In this document: piece after piece, positions 25,409 through 39,500 of the stretch
Layout of the letters: each line of letters starts with the position of its first letter
How positions within the stretch are numbered: position 1 is the stretch's first letter
DNA from: Owenia fusiformis
Taxonomy: Eukaryota; Annelida; Polychaeta; Sabellida; Oweniidae
Direction of reading: 5' to 3'
Assembly (NCBI GenBank): GCA_903813345.2
Contig: CAIIXF020000005.1
Span: 37,451,375 to 37,515,374 of the forward strand
Length of the DNA stretch: 64,000 nucleotides
Notes under the pieces: model-generated
What the model saw: the letters and a program-made list of their open reading frames with translations, nothing else
What the model was told of the DNA's origin: nothing
Databases searched by the model: none
Program-made: the position numbers and the translations under genes

Positions 25409-25791
25409 AAACAGTCTATGTGTTAATTGATTCAGATGTTGTAGTAGCTAATGTTAGTGCAATATGTGAGCCACGCATGATAATAACATAAAACAAGTAT
25501 TTGTTTATTTATAAAATGTAGCTCATTTTTATTTACACTATCTATACATGTTTCTTTTTTTATTGACAATATGATAAGGCACCTTATTCCATACTTTTTC
25601 ATGACTTCCTTAACACAGTTACGGAACAAACTTTAAATGAATTTATATCTGAAACTTTTTCTTAACTTTAAGTATATGTAATGTAATATATAAGGGAGGT
25701 TAAGCTACACGTTTTTTAGAGAACTTGTGCATGAATGTGTAATATTGCCTCTATGAACACTGTCCCCCCCTTACAATACTGTTTTTTTCAG

Positions 25792-25849
25792 GGACCTAAT
25801 CATGGCTGTTTTTTATACCTTTACACTCAAGTGGACAAGTACTGTGATG
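25792..25849 (+). CDS. Candidate orphan internal exon
   Basis: A strong acceptor (CTGTTTTTTTCAG) and donor (GATG|GTGAGA) enclose 58 open bases that read GPNHGCFLYLYTQVDKYCD. No partner exon was found, and I do not recognise the peptide. It may be a chance combination of splice-like sites. Confidence 0.22.
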
Positions 25850-26109
25850 GTGAGAAATATTCCATAGAGGACCGTCATTCTAAACATTCATGTATATGTT
25901 CTCTTAGTTCTCTAAGAAAACATGAAGCTTAACATCACTATATTGTGTCAGTAATGAAATGCCCTGCACTAATCTTTACTGAATTTGTTTAATAAAATAA
26001 CTGTTATTAAAATATAATTCTCTTTAGAGTTAAGTTCTAGTTCTCTCCATATTGTCACCGGGAACCTCTTAACTTGGCAGTTCCATAAAATATATTACAA
26101 GGTGAAATA

Positions 26110-26292
26110 CAGTAAAACCTGTCTTATCCGAACACCACAAGGACTGGCCAAAGGAGTTTTGATCGACAGCTGTTCACATTTCAAATTTTTCATACATGGC
26201 AGTCAATGGAAAATTGAAAAAGGGGACATAAAAGACATTCACATAGAGAGATGTTCAGATGTGAGAGGTGTTCTAATATACAGGTTTTACTG
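26110..26292. mobile_element. pogo/Tigger-like MITE, intact 183-bp copy
   Basis: CAGTAAAACCTGTCTTATCC at the left is inverted at the right as ATATACAGGTTTTACTG, with TA on both flanks. CAGTAAAACC termini and TA duplication are typical of pogo/Tigger relatives. The interior has no coding frame. Related copies are at 15.6, 16.1, 32.4 and 39.8 kb. Confidence 0.85.
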
Positions 26293-27009
26293 TACATAAT
26301 TTTTTTTGGTAAACTCTTAATATCAAATCACATAATGTTATGTACATATATGTATTTTACTGAGAAAACTGTAATCTTGAGTTTCATGGCTGATATGACT
26401 CAGTTGGACAGTGTTTCAATTATAAACACCAGGGCCTTCTTATAAGAGGGCAAAGACATCAACAGGCCATAATGAGCTATATTAGAGAATTCATCTTACA
26501 TCAGGAGAAACCCTTTGTAATTAGCCAAATTGAAAAAATGATTGATGTTTCAGATAATACATCTAAAATGCTAAATGATGGCAACAAACTCATTCCATAA
26601 AAAAATCTAGGGCATACAGTTTGGATGTTGCTTGCCGATTCTAAGGTAGCATTTACATAATGTTAACCTTTCTGTACAGTGTACTTGAGGGGTACAGTAG
26701 ACATTATGTTTGATCACTGTCATCAGTAGCATGCCATATTAGTAAGGATACAATTACTTGGACAACACTTCCATCCTTTACACTGAACATGTATGTTCAT
26801 AAAAATGTTTAGAAAATGTCAAAAACTGATTTCAGATTTGCCATACTTCAACTATTGTGATATAATCAATATGTTTATGAATTACGTGATACACCTCTGC
26901 TACCATGTTGAAAACAGATTATAACATAAAATTATCTCCACACTCTTTTTACCAATTATACCATAGGAATATGTTACACCATACTATTCCTAAAAATTAA
27001 GAAACTCAT

Positions 27010-27115
27010 CCTCGGTAGCCAGTATGTATATGCCATGAACACTTATTACAGTTGATCAGTAAATATGCCATGAACACTTATTACAGGGATCAGTAAATAC
27101 ATCATGAACACTTTA
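27010..27115. repeat. Short direct repeats
   Basis: The sequence ATGCCATGAACACTTATTAC with a GATCAGTAAATA lead-in occurs twice, followed by a third, diverged copy (ATCATGAACACTTTATAA). Unit length is about 40 bp. Confidence 0.7.
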
Positions 27116-30100
27116 TAATATTATTGCAGCTACAAATAATTGTTGCATATTGGCCTTAATTAATAATACGTCATCCTGATTGACAAAAATATATGTAAGC
27201 TTACTTACAAAAGTTGCCAAAACTTTTATTAAATAAACTGGCCTACATAGCAGTTGCTTTGAAATGCTCAAAAAAACTTTGACAATTTTTGTAAGTTCAT
27301 GATAAAGCTATTAAGCCAATAAAAATGTTAGCAGTAAGCGATCATAAGTATGCCATTTTTGTATCAACTTTTCACTTTTCCCTGATTGAAAGTTTACAAA
27401 AAATAAAGTCGTGTAAGTGATACTAAACAAAAAGGCAAGTCGATTTTTAAAACATTTACAGTTAACAAAACATTTGTCAGATTATTTGGCAAAGTGATGT
27501 CACAAATGTTATATGGAGTTACTATATACATTATTTACAATATGGTACAATATGATAAACTAGGCTCAAAATTGAATATATTTTGTCAAATAGACCTAAA
27601 CATATACTGTTGAAAAAAGCACCATAAAACAAATAACAAGGCACACATATGCCTTTAAAATAGTGATGTGAATGTCTGTTTAACTCCTACGCAGAAAAAT
27701 GATACCATTCAACTGTACAAATGTATTGAATCACCCCATCATACCCATATATAAGATTCATTATTGGCCCTAATTGGTAAGTTGGGCCATAGAATACTAG
27801 AACTGCTTCAATAAATTCCCATGATTGAGAATTTACAGCAAAAGAGGCACATAAAACTTCAACTTCTTAAAGTTTCATGTCTCGCATCATACTGAGTAGA
27901 TGGTTTACAGACATCAGATCTACATGAAATCATCATATGGAGCCAAAAATAGATTTTGAAAATGAAATATTGTACAGCAATGGTACTTGAAGATATTGAC
28001 TTTGCAGTTGGGTCTTTATGATAACAAGCAAGTATACAACTTGTACTGTATAGCATACATTTCAAATCATTTCATGTCTACACTTTTCATACAACACAAA
28101 CACCTTTGGACTTCATATAAATCGGCAACACATATCCGAAAATGTATTCAATATGTTAAATTGAGTAAACTCAAGAGGGAAGTAAAAAATATTGCAATCC
28201 CCATGGTAACACAGTGAAAGGTTCATGTTAACACAATTAAGAGAGCGAAAAGTTTATTACTAGGGAACTCATGGCAGGAAACGTCCATCATTTTAGATAT
28301 CTAAATGATGTTATACATATTCAGGGCCAGGCTGAGAATTGTGACAATAAAAACATGTGTTCTAAACCAAGAATCTATACATAGGTAAAAAGGAGTCAAA
28401 ACAGATGATCAACAGCTTAGAAAATATTGGTTACCATAGCAACCAATTCAACATCAGTTTTCCATTGCCACTCTTCTTGGTGATTTCTAGTCCAAAATAT
28501 CCTATTTCGATAAATGTAAGGTATTTCTATGAAAAACCACAATATGACAATAAATTGACTTTATACAAGGCATTCTGTGAAACAATCAACCACAAAGGAT
28601 CCAGATATTAATTTGAAAATATTAAACACAAAGTTTAGCATGGGTGATTAAATGAGGTAACCTTTATATTTCAGGCAACTATGATGGGAAAACTGATTTG
28701 AGATACTTCACATTTTCTTCTTGATTCTTTAAACAGCTTGAGACTATCTCTTCTTACCGCACACACTGACTGGAAATTTTTCAACTTCCAGATTTTTGAT
28801 CAGTTATATGGGTTATGTTGTACTGCTCAAGTGAAAGTAAATTTGGCCAGATTTCCTCCTCGGGTAAAGGAAATATCATATTTTGGAACAATTACAAATC
28901 AAAAATTATCTTCTATTTAGACTGGTTGCTGACGTCAAAATGGCAACCATTTGTTTTATCTTAACAGGGCATTTCCGGACTATTTAAAACATCAGACTGA
29001 AGATCTATTTACAGAAATGGCCAGATCGTCTACCAATTAACACATATGAATGTTATGAATTAACTTTAAACTAAAAATAAAAGTTCAAGATAAACAAGAC
29101 ACTGAAATATGAATGGTTTGGCTACTTCTAAGAGTTTGTATCTTCAAGTAGATGGACCTTTAACATTAAAGTTGTGAAACTAGATACAGTGAATATTGTA
29201 ATTCTACCAAGAGAAGATTCCCTTGAAGAGAGATGTAAATTTGTAAAAATGCCCAAAAGAATTTCCCAAATGTCGAATATATTTCAGTTAATAGAACAGC
29301 ACTGGGAATGAGCCTAACATGTAACATGAAACCTAATGTAGGCTTGTACTGTTTGTCTTTTCATAGTGGTTCATCAAATTGAAGAAATCTGACTTTAAAA
29401 GAGGAAAGGTAATTTTGGAATCTAACCAAGGTTCTAGAGAGAAGTGATGAAAGAAAAGATTGAGATACGGATTCATGTTTCACTGATTTCCTACTTTGAT
29501 TAGCATGATATTTGCTGCTGTAAATAACATTTCCCGGTCAACAGCCCATAATGTAATCACACCCACACTTAAGTCTATTTTAAAACAAGAACCCATCTAC
29601 AACCTTGAGCATACTCAATTTTAGCATACAACTTATCAATTTTATGGAAATTATGAGGAAATACTCTCTTAGTGAGGTACATCAACTGTTAATTTTACCT
29701 TCAGAATATCAAAAATACGTTTTTGTATTCAGTTGATATCCTTTCCTGAAGTTAGTAAATAAGTGTTTGACGTCACTAACACATGTCTGGAAACCACAGA
29801 TGTTTGAGGAACCACCAAAACTAGATGATGTTTGGACTGCGGTTCACCTTTTCACACAAAAACAAAGTAAGAAGTAGAACCCACATCCTTCGCCAGTGGT
29901 TTTCAAACATCTGAATTGTCAGTAATTGCAGCATATGATTTATGATTCAAACTGACATCATTCCAGAGCAAATCTGGTTGGCTACATAATTGGGATATCC
30001 CGCAAATTTCTGATTTCCACATGTTGAAATCTCTTCGCCATATTTGCCTAACGCACTTATACAAAGACCAACTTACTCAATCAGACTGCTGTATTGCTTA

Positions 30101-30350
30101 GTATATTTACATTACTGTTGATTTAGTTGAAAAACTTCAATGATAGCCAATGTGTAATATGAATACAGATTGTGTGCATGTGTGATTACGTTCCGTCATA
30201 TCATAATAATAATTTTGAACTGAAAAATACAATTGATTGTTTTATCATACATATATAGAAGCTACAATGGCTTATCGTGTTGATTATGCTGTGTTTAATG
30301 GCTTTGTCAGATCTTAACTGCCAGTTATGACTATGTATTGGCAATATTCA

Positions 30351-30356
30351 TTTATT
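30351..30356 (-). terminator. Possible polyadenylation signal of the phosphatase gene
   Basis: TTTATT on the plus strand is AATAAA on the coding strand, 216 bp beyond the stop. Other candidates occur further downstream, so the true 3' end is uncertain. Confidence 0.35.
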
Positions 30357-30571
30357 GCAGCTCACTCCCACCTCTTGTTCCCTTTCATTACCTGAGAGCA
30401 TACACATACTCTGTGTGTATATATATACAATTTATGGTGGGGTTCCTGCAATGTTTTAGCATATCAATCGAACAGAATGTTATCTACTCTCACCACCCCT
30501 TGAAAAGACGAGGAAGAAATGCCATCCCTGTGATTTCACAATGATTTCTCCTGAGTTGTCAAACCCTGCTT

Positions 30572-33500
30572 TCATGAGACTTCTTCAAGGTCAAAACCTC
30601 CCTGTGTCTTGGTCGGAGTCATAAAGTACATTTTTGTTTCACAACACGTACACACAACTTCATCTTTACATGTACATTCTTCTGGGGTCCGTGCTCCTGA
30701 CAGGTGCTGCTCAAAATCAAGTAACTGTCCCATGAAGTTGAAGTTCGGTGATATGTTTGGTTTGCACTTTTTCACATAGTCATACGCATCATTGAGAGAT
30801 AGCGACATCTTTGCCATTAGGTAGGCTACCGTCACAGTCACGGAGCGACTGATTCCTGCGAGGCAGTGGACCAAAACACCACTCTTCTTGGCCCTAGCTT
30901 CATCTGAAACACATACAATAAAAACACTGTACATTACATTTTCCCTGTATATATCTTTAAAATGTTGTTTTTAGTTTTCACGGTGAATCCAACACCTTCT
31001 TGTTACATTATAACAGCTAACCACTGATGAGCAACAAGGGGCAACATTTGAGAAAAATCTTGAAATACCAATTTTGATCTGGAGTAGAGTGTTTTAAATG
31101 TAATAATCGCACCCTTGTGACTATAATTATATCTACCTCTGTTTATCACATAGTTTTATTTTTTAAACAGTTGACTTTTTGGGGTATGGATGTGTCAGTG
31201 TACTATGTCTTAGTTAATAAATGATGTTTGGTATTTTATTATTACTAGATATAATTTCTAATAATGTTAGATATTAATTACTGAGTAGGAGTAAGAATTT
31301 TTTTTTTCTATACTGTTATTACTAGCCATCTGACATTGGCTCAGGGAAATTGAGGAAATTAACACAGAGAGTTCTTTGTTTACGTCATGGGCCTTCATTA
31401 GAGCCCATGTTTACGTCATACATTTTGGTTACTTGTTATTGTGTCTGTGCGTCTCAATCCAATTTTCAATCTGCTTACGCTCATAATCACAAACTTCCAT
31501 GATCCATTATTCTTATAAATACAGGTAAAGGTAAGTTTATTGCGTTGGCGTTGACCTTAATGTGAACATTGAACCAATCAATAGGAAGGAGTCTTAGGAA
31601 CACATCATATAAGCCTTGTTATACAACTCTGAATCAATCAGTCTTGATCTAATAAACCTTAAGTTGTAGGGTTTAAGTTACTTGCTAACTTTCTCATTGA
31701 TCTGCCTAGATTTTAAGTTTACTTTAACCATAGTAAAATCATAGTAAAAGACACGCCTGATACTTATGTTTTCTTAAATACAGAACAACAACAATGGCTT
31801 ATCTCAAGTTGATTTTGGCAAATTGGTTCTTTGATTAAAATCAACTATAGTTAACACACAACAAGTCAGTTAGTTCCATATTTAAGATCTATTGAAAAAT
31901 TCAATCCATCTGCCAAGAAAAATAAATGTTATTTTGATAGGAAGTTTATACTAAAGTACTGTACACGTAAAATGTATAACTACTCCTATGTTAAAACTTT
32001 TCTTTTAGAACATGAACCTGTTTTCATGAAAATCTACATTTTGTTTTTGGAGAGTTAAGACTTCCTGTTTTGTCATTAATCTTGTATTGATTTTCAACAT
32101 GGTAGAAAGGGAATAAACATGTACATATATTGATATGCCTAACAAAGTAGGGGGTAAAATCTTAAGATAAATATGCCGTTAACGTGTATTTAGAGATCAA
32201 CATTGATCTACGAACAAATAATGATTACCCAAGAAGGAAATGAAAAATCAACCTAAAATAATATTTCACAAAGACCAGGGTATATTTTTATGTAATAAGG
32301 TGATTGAAGAAATTAAGTTTCTTACAGGTGTGTGGGAAGGGGGATCGATGCTGATGTTCTTTAAAAGTGAAACCTGTATATTGGAACACCTCTCTCAATG
32401 TGAATGATCTTTTCACTCCCTTTTTTGATCTGCCATAGACTTCCATGCTTAAAAACCTTGAAACGGGAACATCTTGCCAATCTGAATACTGTACGCCCGG
32501 TATTATTCGCGTGCGATTAACTTTCGCGCTTTTAGCGATGGTGTTAAAATCGCGAAAAATTATCGTCGCGAAATTGCTAATTAAATCTCCGGGAATTTGT
32601 TTTTACCCGGGGCTCTGATGCATTTCGTCAACTTCTGATCCCTCCATTCCTACGTCTGTAAGAAGAACTACAAAATGCATCTCGTTTTGTGTAAAACGTT
32701 TCGTCTAGTGTTATTGGGCGATAATTGGATGATTTCCACCAACATGTCTATTTTACGTTGGCTAGTCAGGCCAACTACTACCAATGGGCCTAGGCTTAAT
32801 AATGACATCGACGATATTATAGAAACTGAAGTTCAAATTGCTAAAAATAACATGAAGTCCAAGGGTGGAACATATAAAGTGTACAACGACGCAGAAAGGG
32901 CAAACATAGCCCGGCACGCACTTCTGAACTTGTGAAATTAGCGAAATTTAATAGCTGCGAAACCGTGTTTTCGCAAAATTCGTGAAATTAAAGCTCGCGA
33001 ATAATACCGGGCGTACAGTACTCTAAGCTGGTCAGTAGGGTTCGGATAAGAAAGGTTTCACTGTATAATACAAACACATCATGGTCTTGTTTTCTTACCA
33101 ACACAAGTATAATTTTAAATGTTTCTTTGTTTTTAAATACTTGGGGCCTCTTTCTGTGCCTAAAAAGTCATTCAGGCAATTATGTCTTTGGAGAATACTT
33201 TTTTCTTAGACAACCGTGCTAGTGATCAACATCCATTTAGGCAGGTTTTCTACTCATGTGACATGGAATAGATTATGTCTGCACATATAACCAGAATAAA
33301 GGTAAAAAGACAAAGCCTTTGGTATCATTATGGTTAAGTATTATATCACCAGATCAGGTGGGCTATGATGACTGGGATCACATAATAAGAAGAGTGCATA
33401 TGACGTCAAACACACGCATCCAGCCTACGTGGATTAGGCCCATTGAGCCATCTAACCAATATTCAATGTGCCCCTATCAGGATTTTCAATAGAATCACCC

Positions 33501-36500
33501 GTCCAGTGGATGATTAAAGCATGATACAATCAAAGATTTTTTACACTTAATCATACTCTCCAATTGATTATGTCTGTCTCTCCCATTACTGATAAACACT
33601 CAATCAACACCACTGAGACCTTGCCACATTCTCCATGGATTTCCTTTATATTAGCTGAATCTCAAACCATTGTTCCATTCATCAATATACTGATTACCAT
33701 TAATCATTTCAATTTCATTAAGATCTCTCCCCAAAAACAAATCTGTGAACACAGAAGAGACCCATAAGGACATGAAAACTTCGCTTTATGAATCACTAAA
33801 CAATTTTAGGGGTGGTAGTATTACACAAAAACTGAAGTGCTGAGCAGATAAGTAAATTCAAGTTCTAGAGCACTACATATCACATTTCTATATACTTTGA
33901 AGTAGTGACTGTTTTAGAATCGTACATATGTGTACATAAGGGTTGAGTAAGTAAAACCACATGCGTTCAATAGCTCCCACTTGTTCAATGACTATTGACT
34001 CTCCTATTTTTTATATTCCCTGAACATTATGTTGAAACTACTTCATATGACCATGTCAAATACTGAACATATAACATGGCAATGGGCCAGCCTTTTTGAT
34101 ACAAAGGCATTCACTTGAAATGTTTATGTGTTCACAAAAAGCAATATAATCGTAGTTTCCTCCTCTTTACAATGTGTTACAAAAGATAGTTTCATTAATG
34201 AAATGTTTTGAAAAGATGTTTCATCAGGTGTTAAAGCAGCTCCTCTAAAGGTTATGAATAATTACTTTTTTAATAAAGATTAAAAAGTGGCCTGATCTTA
34301 AAAAATTTCCATGTACACACGAATGATCTAATCTCAAAATGGAAACTTTATGATGATTATTAATTGATTGATCAATTGAGGAACTTAATTGGGAGTTTCA
34401 CCATCAATGAAACATCATCATGTGCAATCAATCATCGTCAAGGAAAACCCTTTTTGGCATTGGTATATTTACATTTACCTCCTACACAACTTTACAGTCA
34501 TCAACTATTTCTATGCATTTTTTCTGTTCACAGATTGTGTTCATCTGTTCTGTCTGAATAAGAACCCACAAAGGATATAACCAGTTGAAAACTCAAAGCA
34601 TATGTATACTTGACAATTTCTAACTAAGAGTTAAAAGTTTACTATAACCATAGAACAAAAACGTTTTTGAAAAGAACATGTTTCCCTTCAAAAATGACTA
34701 AAATGTGGCATGTATTCAACTCCTTTTATACTAAAAATACAAGAGTGTCAAAAGCAACTAGTGTACAGGACATCACAGTATAAATAGAGAGTGACATGCT
34801 GATCTACTTTAAACATCCTTGTATTGATTTTTACTTATCTTTGGCTTGAACTCAAAGCAATCGTTGACAAGAAGGATAAGAAATTGGAAAACAAAGCTAT
34901 TCTGATGTTCTAAATGTGAAAAAATATAAATTACTAAGTCGATTCATCCTTTTTTGATCTAAAAATATAACAGATAAAGTACTTAGTTCTTATCATATTG
35001 GACATTAAAAGGTTCAGTGACATGTCTCTATCTACTCATACTTATCAACAGCATAGAAAGTTTATAATTAACAGAAAAATACATTAATTTGGTGATCAAA
35101 GTAAGTGGAAGCGATTATACACAGTGAGCTCATTTTCCTCTCATACTGTCACACTGAGATCAAACATAACTGACATCCTATCCACATACCAATTTCCAAA
35201 TTACCACCAAGATTAATGAGTACATTATCATGGATTAAGTCAGCTGTGGTCATAACATACTGACTTTGCCATCTACATCCTGATTAATCAAGCCTCAAGG
35301 GAATTCCTGATAGAGAAGGGGGGGGGGGGGAAATATGCATTAGTTAATAAAAGCACAGAAATCCTGTGCTAAGGAAAAAGGTCAGTCCATATACCTGTGA
35401 CTTGAGATCAATCCAGGATGTTCCATCACTTTAACACACTCTTTCATAGACTTGAACTTCCTTGGCAACATAACAAAATAAATAAATGAAAAAACTGCTG
35501 GCAAGTATAGTAATGCCATCTTGAGAAATGTCCCTTGATTGACATTTGTGTTACTAAAAGTGTTTAAACATTGTTTTGAAAAACCACAGAGACAATCAAT
35601 ATGTCAGAGCACTGAAATTTATTCTTTAGTTTATCAACGTAAGAACACTAGGCTTTAAGTCCACAAAACTCCTTTTGGTAAAAACGAATGTAAACTTTTC
35701 TTGGCCTTACTTGAGAGGATCTATATCATTAACATGACATTTATGTAGTCACAAGAATGTGAGATGATGAAACCAACTTACTTTTAGTAAACTTCCAGTA
35801 TGTAGACTTCCTTTAGAGCTGGGTAAATTAATTCATTTAGATATCATGTATTTCAATAGGTCCATATAGATAGTAATTTAATTAGTTAAGGCTAGGGCTC
35901 TAAATGGAAACTACCAGTCATGTTGCTAAGTTGAAATTTTACAGCTCTTGGCGTAAATATTTTAATCCGAAGTAACTTGAATTGGTATCTGGTAAAGTGA
36001 GGTGGGGCGGTAAAGTGAGGTAGGGCTTGGTGGAAACTGGGGGATGGGAACACCTTAAGCCCCAGGTGACATTTTGAAATAGCAACACTAAACCATGGTT
36101 TACCCTTTAAAAATGACTGCCACCTAGCATAGCTAATAAAATAAAAGAATTTTGAATTAAAGCTGAGTCAAGAATGTTGATAGTTCTGATTGTCTCGATT
36201 GTTTCCATTGCCACCCCCTTTCATTATTGTTTCTCTATCTGTATATATAAATATATAACAGGACAGTAAAGATGACCTTAAAGTAGCCCAGCTTCAACAG
36301 ATTATGAAACAGTGCAAAAAATATTCAATGCCTCTTGTTGGTGTTTTTCTGCTTTAGCCATTCATGTTAGTTATGTTAGTTACAGGTACACATCTGTTAA
36401 TGACATGATATGGAAATGTACAAATGCACTAACAACATGTGCAATTGCCATTATCAAATGTTCTATAAAAGAAAACTAAAATAAACAAGCGATCAGAGAA

Positions 36501-39500
36501 TGTTTATTCCAAGTGTACCTCATCCCAGAAACTCTCATTGTTTACTGCCATATTTCTTTCATTCCTGCACTTGCCTATTTGAGAATTGACACAATTCATT
36601 GATAAAAGTGTTGCATACAAGCAGAACCATTCAAATTGAATATTAAACTCCATTTGCTTCAAAAATACCAAAATCGCCATATTTAGCGAACACCCCCAAA
36701 TACTAGTAATCGCTCATCTTGCTTCGAAAAACTCAAAAGATATGTTGAAAATAAATGACCATACATGAAATCCCCAGGGAATTTTGACTTCTTTCATGTT
36801 TCATATATGGGTGCTTATTAGAATGATCTGAAGGGAGTATTCTGAATTTTCTAAATTCCCAGGGTGCTAATTATAGAGAATACGGTATTCTCTGTAGGTT
36901 TGTTTTATTCAGATAAGAGTGGAATAACCAGGAAAAAGTTGTAAGTTTATTGACACAAATGAAAGCTTGTATATATACAAATAGAAGGTCTTGAGATGGT
37001 TGGTGAATTAACTCTTCAGGCGACTGCTTAACATATTACATCCGTTCATTGATTGATAATATGAGAGCTAAAGGCAGCGAGAAAGCTGTGTGGGGTTTAT
37101 CACAGCAACACAAGACATTCTAAGAATGAACGGATAAAATCACTCATTACAACGAATGTGATGTTATTTTCAATATGAGCTCTTGCAATCATTCTCACAT
37201 ATAGAGCATGTAGATGAATACAGACAGGGTAGTCTTGTTTCAATACCCCAGATTATCTACTCTAACAACTGGGTTCATTTTATAGGATGTGGGCCCATTA
37301 AGAAAGCAGAGATGGCAATGTTAGTTAATAATAAATGTCACATATGTCAAGAGATAAAGATGTACAACCTTAATTAATCCAGAATGGATATCATTATGAT
37401 CACAATACCTTCATGAAAGCAAAGCAATAAGCCTGCTATTTTGTATCAATACACTGCCAGTACAGGAAGTACTCTTGTACCAGTTTCCACTGTTGCAATA
37501 TGTAATTCCAAGACTGCATTATTTGACACTCAAGTGTCAACTCACTCACTTCCTCTACATCCTCCGAACGCAGGACTCCTGACATCATCTACTATGCTAT
37601 CATACACCAAGGAAGGAACATTGTAGATGATGTCTGGAACCCAGTGTTCAGAGGCTGCTTCCTCCACCAACCATTACAATAATAAATCCCCATGAAAGTG
37701 AACTAAGCATCCTTTTAATTGAATTTCGAAATTACCCAAATATGGTCATCTCTATTCTCTATATCACAATCTTGGATTTGAGTGTTTCGTAGTTTTGACT
37801 TGAGGTTCATTATAATATAACTATGATCTAGAAATAAAACAGTAAGTTGTAACTTTCTAACACTAACAGGTTGATTGAGACCATTGAGAAATAAACATGA
37901 GTGAAACAGACCTATTGATATTTTAGGCCTTTCCCAAAATGGAACTGTCAAGAGCTTCAAGAGATGATTTAAAAAAAACAGAATGAATGAATCATAAGAT
38001 GCTTAAGTGTTAAATGAAGTGAAGCCGAAGACTAGTAAACCTCATAATTACAGCGCTGTAAAAATCTATATTGGCGTAATCTCCCTTCAACATCCGTTCA
38101 TCGATTTTTCCTTACCACACTAAGTTATATTCTTTCATTCATTTCCTGCTTAGGGGTACATGTGGACCTCCACAGAGGCTTAACCCTTTCATGTTAGGTA
38201 AAATTGGATTCAATCAAACCTCACACCACATGTTAAGTCATTGACTTATGCCCTTTTGACTTGTGGCATCATTATCATGACCATTTATCAAAAGTCTGTG
38301 TCATTGATAAAATGTAAATGACATTTTCATGTTAATATACCTCTTTTACTTTTCACGATTTTTTGTTCACATTTTTTAACTGAAGTAAGTACCCATTCTC
38401 AAATTGTAGATTAAGGATTAAGAATTTATAGGTTTTCAGCATTAAGCTTGTAGAAAATTATACATTGAACAAATGCCGAATGGTAAATCTCACAATACTT
38501 CACTTGGGCCCTCTTGTAATATATAGCTACCATAACATTTGTCAAATAAGTATTTTAATAGGCTTCATGTAAGAAACGGGTGGTTGATTAATATATTTTG
38601 AAAGGGTCAGGCTACTATTGGGTATTGAATGTTAATGTTGCTACCCTTTGTTCTTTCTTATGATAACACTATAACTCTTAGTTCTTCTTACCAGCTTACA
38701 CTTTGTTAAATGTGCTACTTCGAAGACAGTATGCATGGCAACCTAGGTAAACTGTAGTAAACAAGTGACATCAATTGATTGAGCTATTAACGCTATGTCC
38801 AGCTTCCTGTTTACTACATATAATGTTGAAGCTTATCATTATCAGCCATTAATTGCATCTAGTATTGTAACAGGTGATACTTATATACATACAACACAGG
38901 ATCAAAGAGAGGTCTTGTCATGGCTTCATGACATGCATAAATATCAACTGGGATGAGGTCCATATATATATATGTAATAGGTCCATATATATTGTACTCC
39001 CACTAATATTTGACACTATTATATTTCGCGTTTTTGCGATATAGAAATTTCGCGGCTATTATATTTCGCTAATTTTTAGTTTTTAGAAGCGCAAAATATA
39101 GTAGCACGCGAAAATTACCGGCAGTACAGTATATATGTAGTTAAGGTTATAATTCATTTAAATAGTAGGGGTGGTAGGGTAAAAATATACTTGATGGTAA
39201 AAGTAGGAAAATAGTTGCTCAGAAGCAAGTACAAGTTAAGTAGAGACTCGATGAACATGGTTCATAGTGAAGTCATTCTGTGTTTATTTATTAGTATCAT
39301 ATTAGCTCAGCGGATAAGTTGCTCCTTTCTAAGCTTTTTAACCCAAAGTAGTTATTGTTTGGGTTTATGACTTTCCAGACTTAAATGTAACAAAAGCGAG
39401 ATACATATCAACAACATAACATGGTCTGGACACTAAACACAGCACGCCACATCCTGATTAAAAACATTCACTTGCCAACATTGCCAATATGCATTATAAA

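Larger units (their letters stand above)
22100..30571. other. Gene-poor interval downstream of the phosphatase gene
   Basis: No complete gene was found. It holds a CATAGCCAGG repeat (22.6 kb), a dispersed repeat copy (23.8 kb), a triplicated tandem block (25.0-25.4 kb), a weak orphan exon (25.8 kb), a MITE (26.1 kb) and short direct repeats (27.0-27.1 kb). Part of 27.9-30.57 kb may be the 3'UTR of the minus-strand phosphatase; nothing else was recognised. Confidence 0.5.

Noticed and set aside
27859-28920. Several 60-76 codon frames between 27.8 and 28.9 kb
   Set aside because: They occur on both strands, lack recognisable motifs, and more likely lie in or near the long 3'UTR of the phosphatase gene.
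37441-37626. 61-codon frame in phosphatase intron 2
   Set aside because: No family resemblance or splice sites; typical chance frame.
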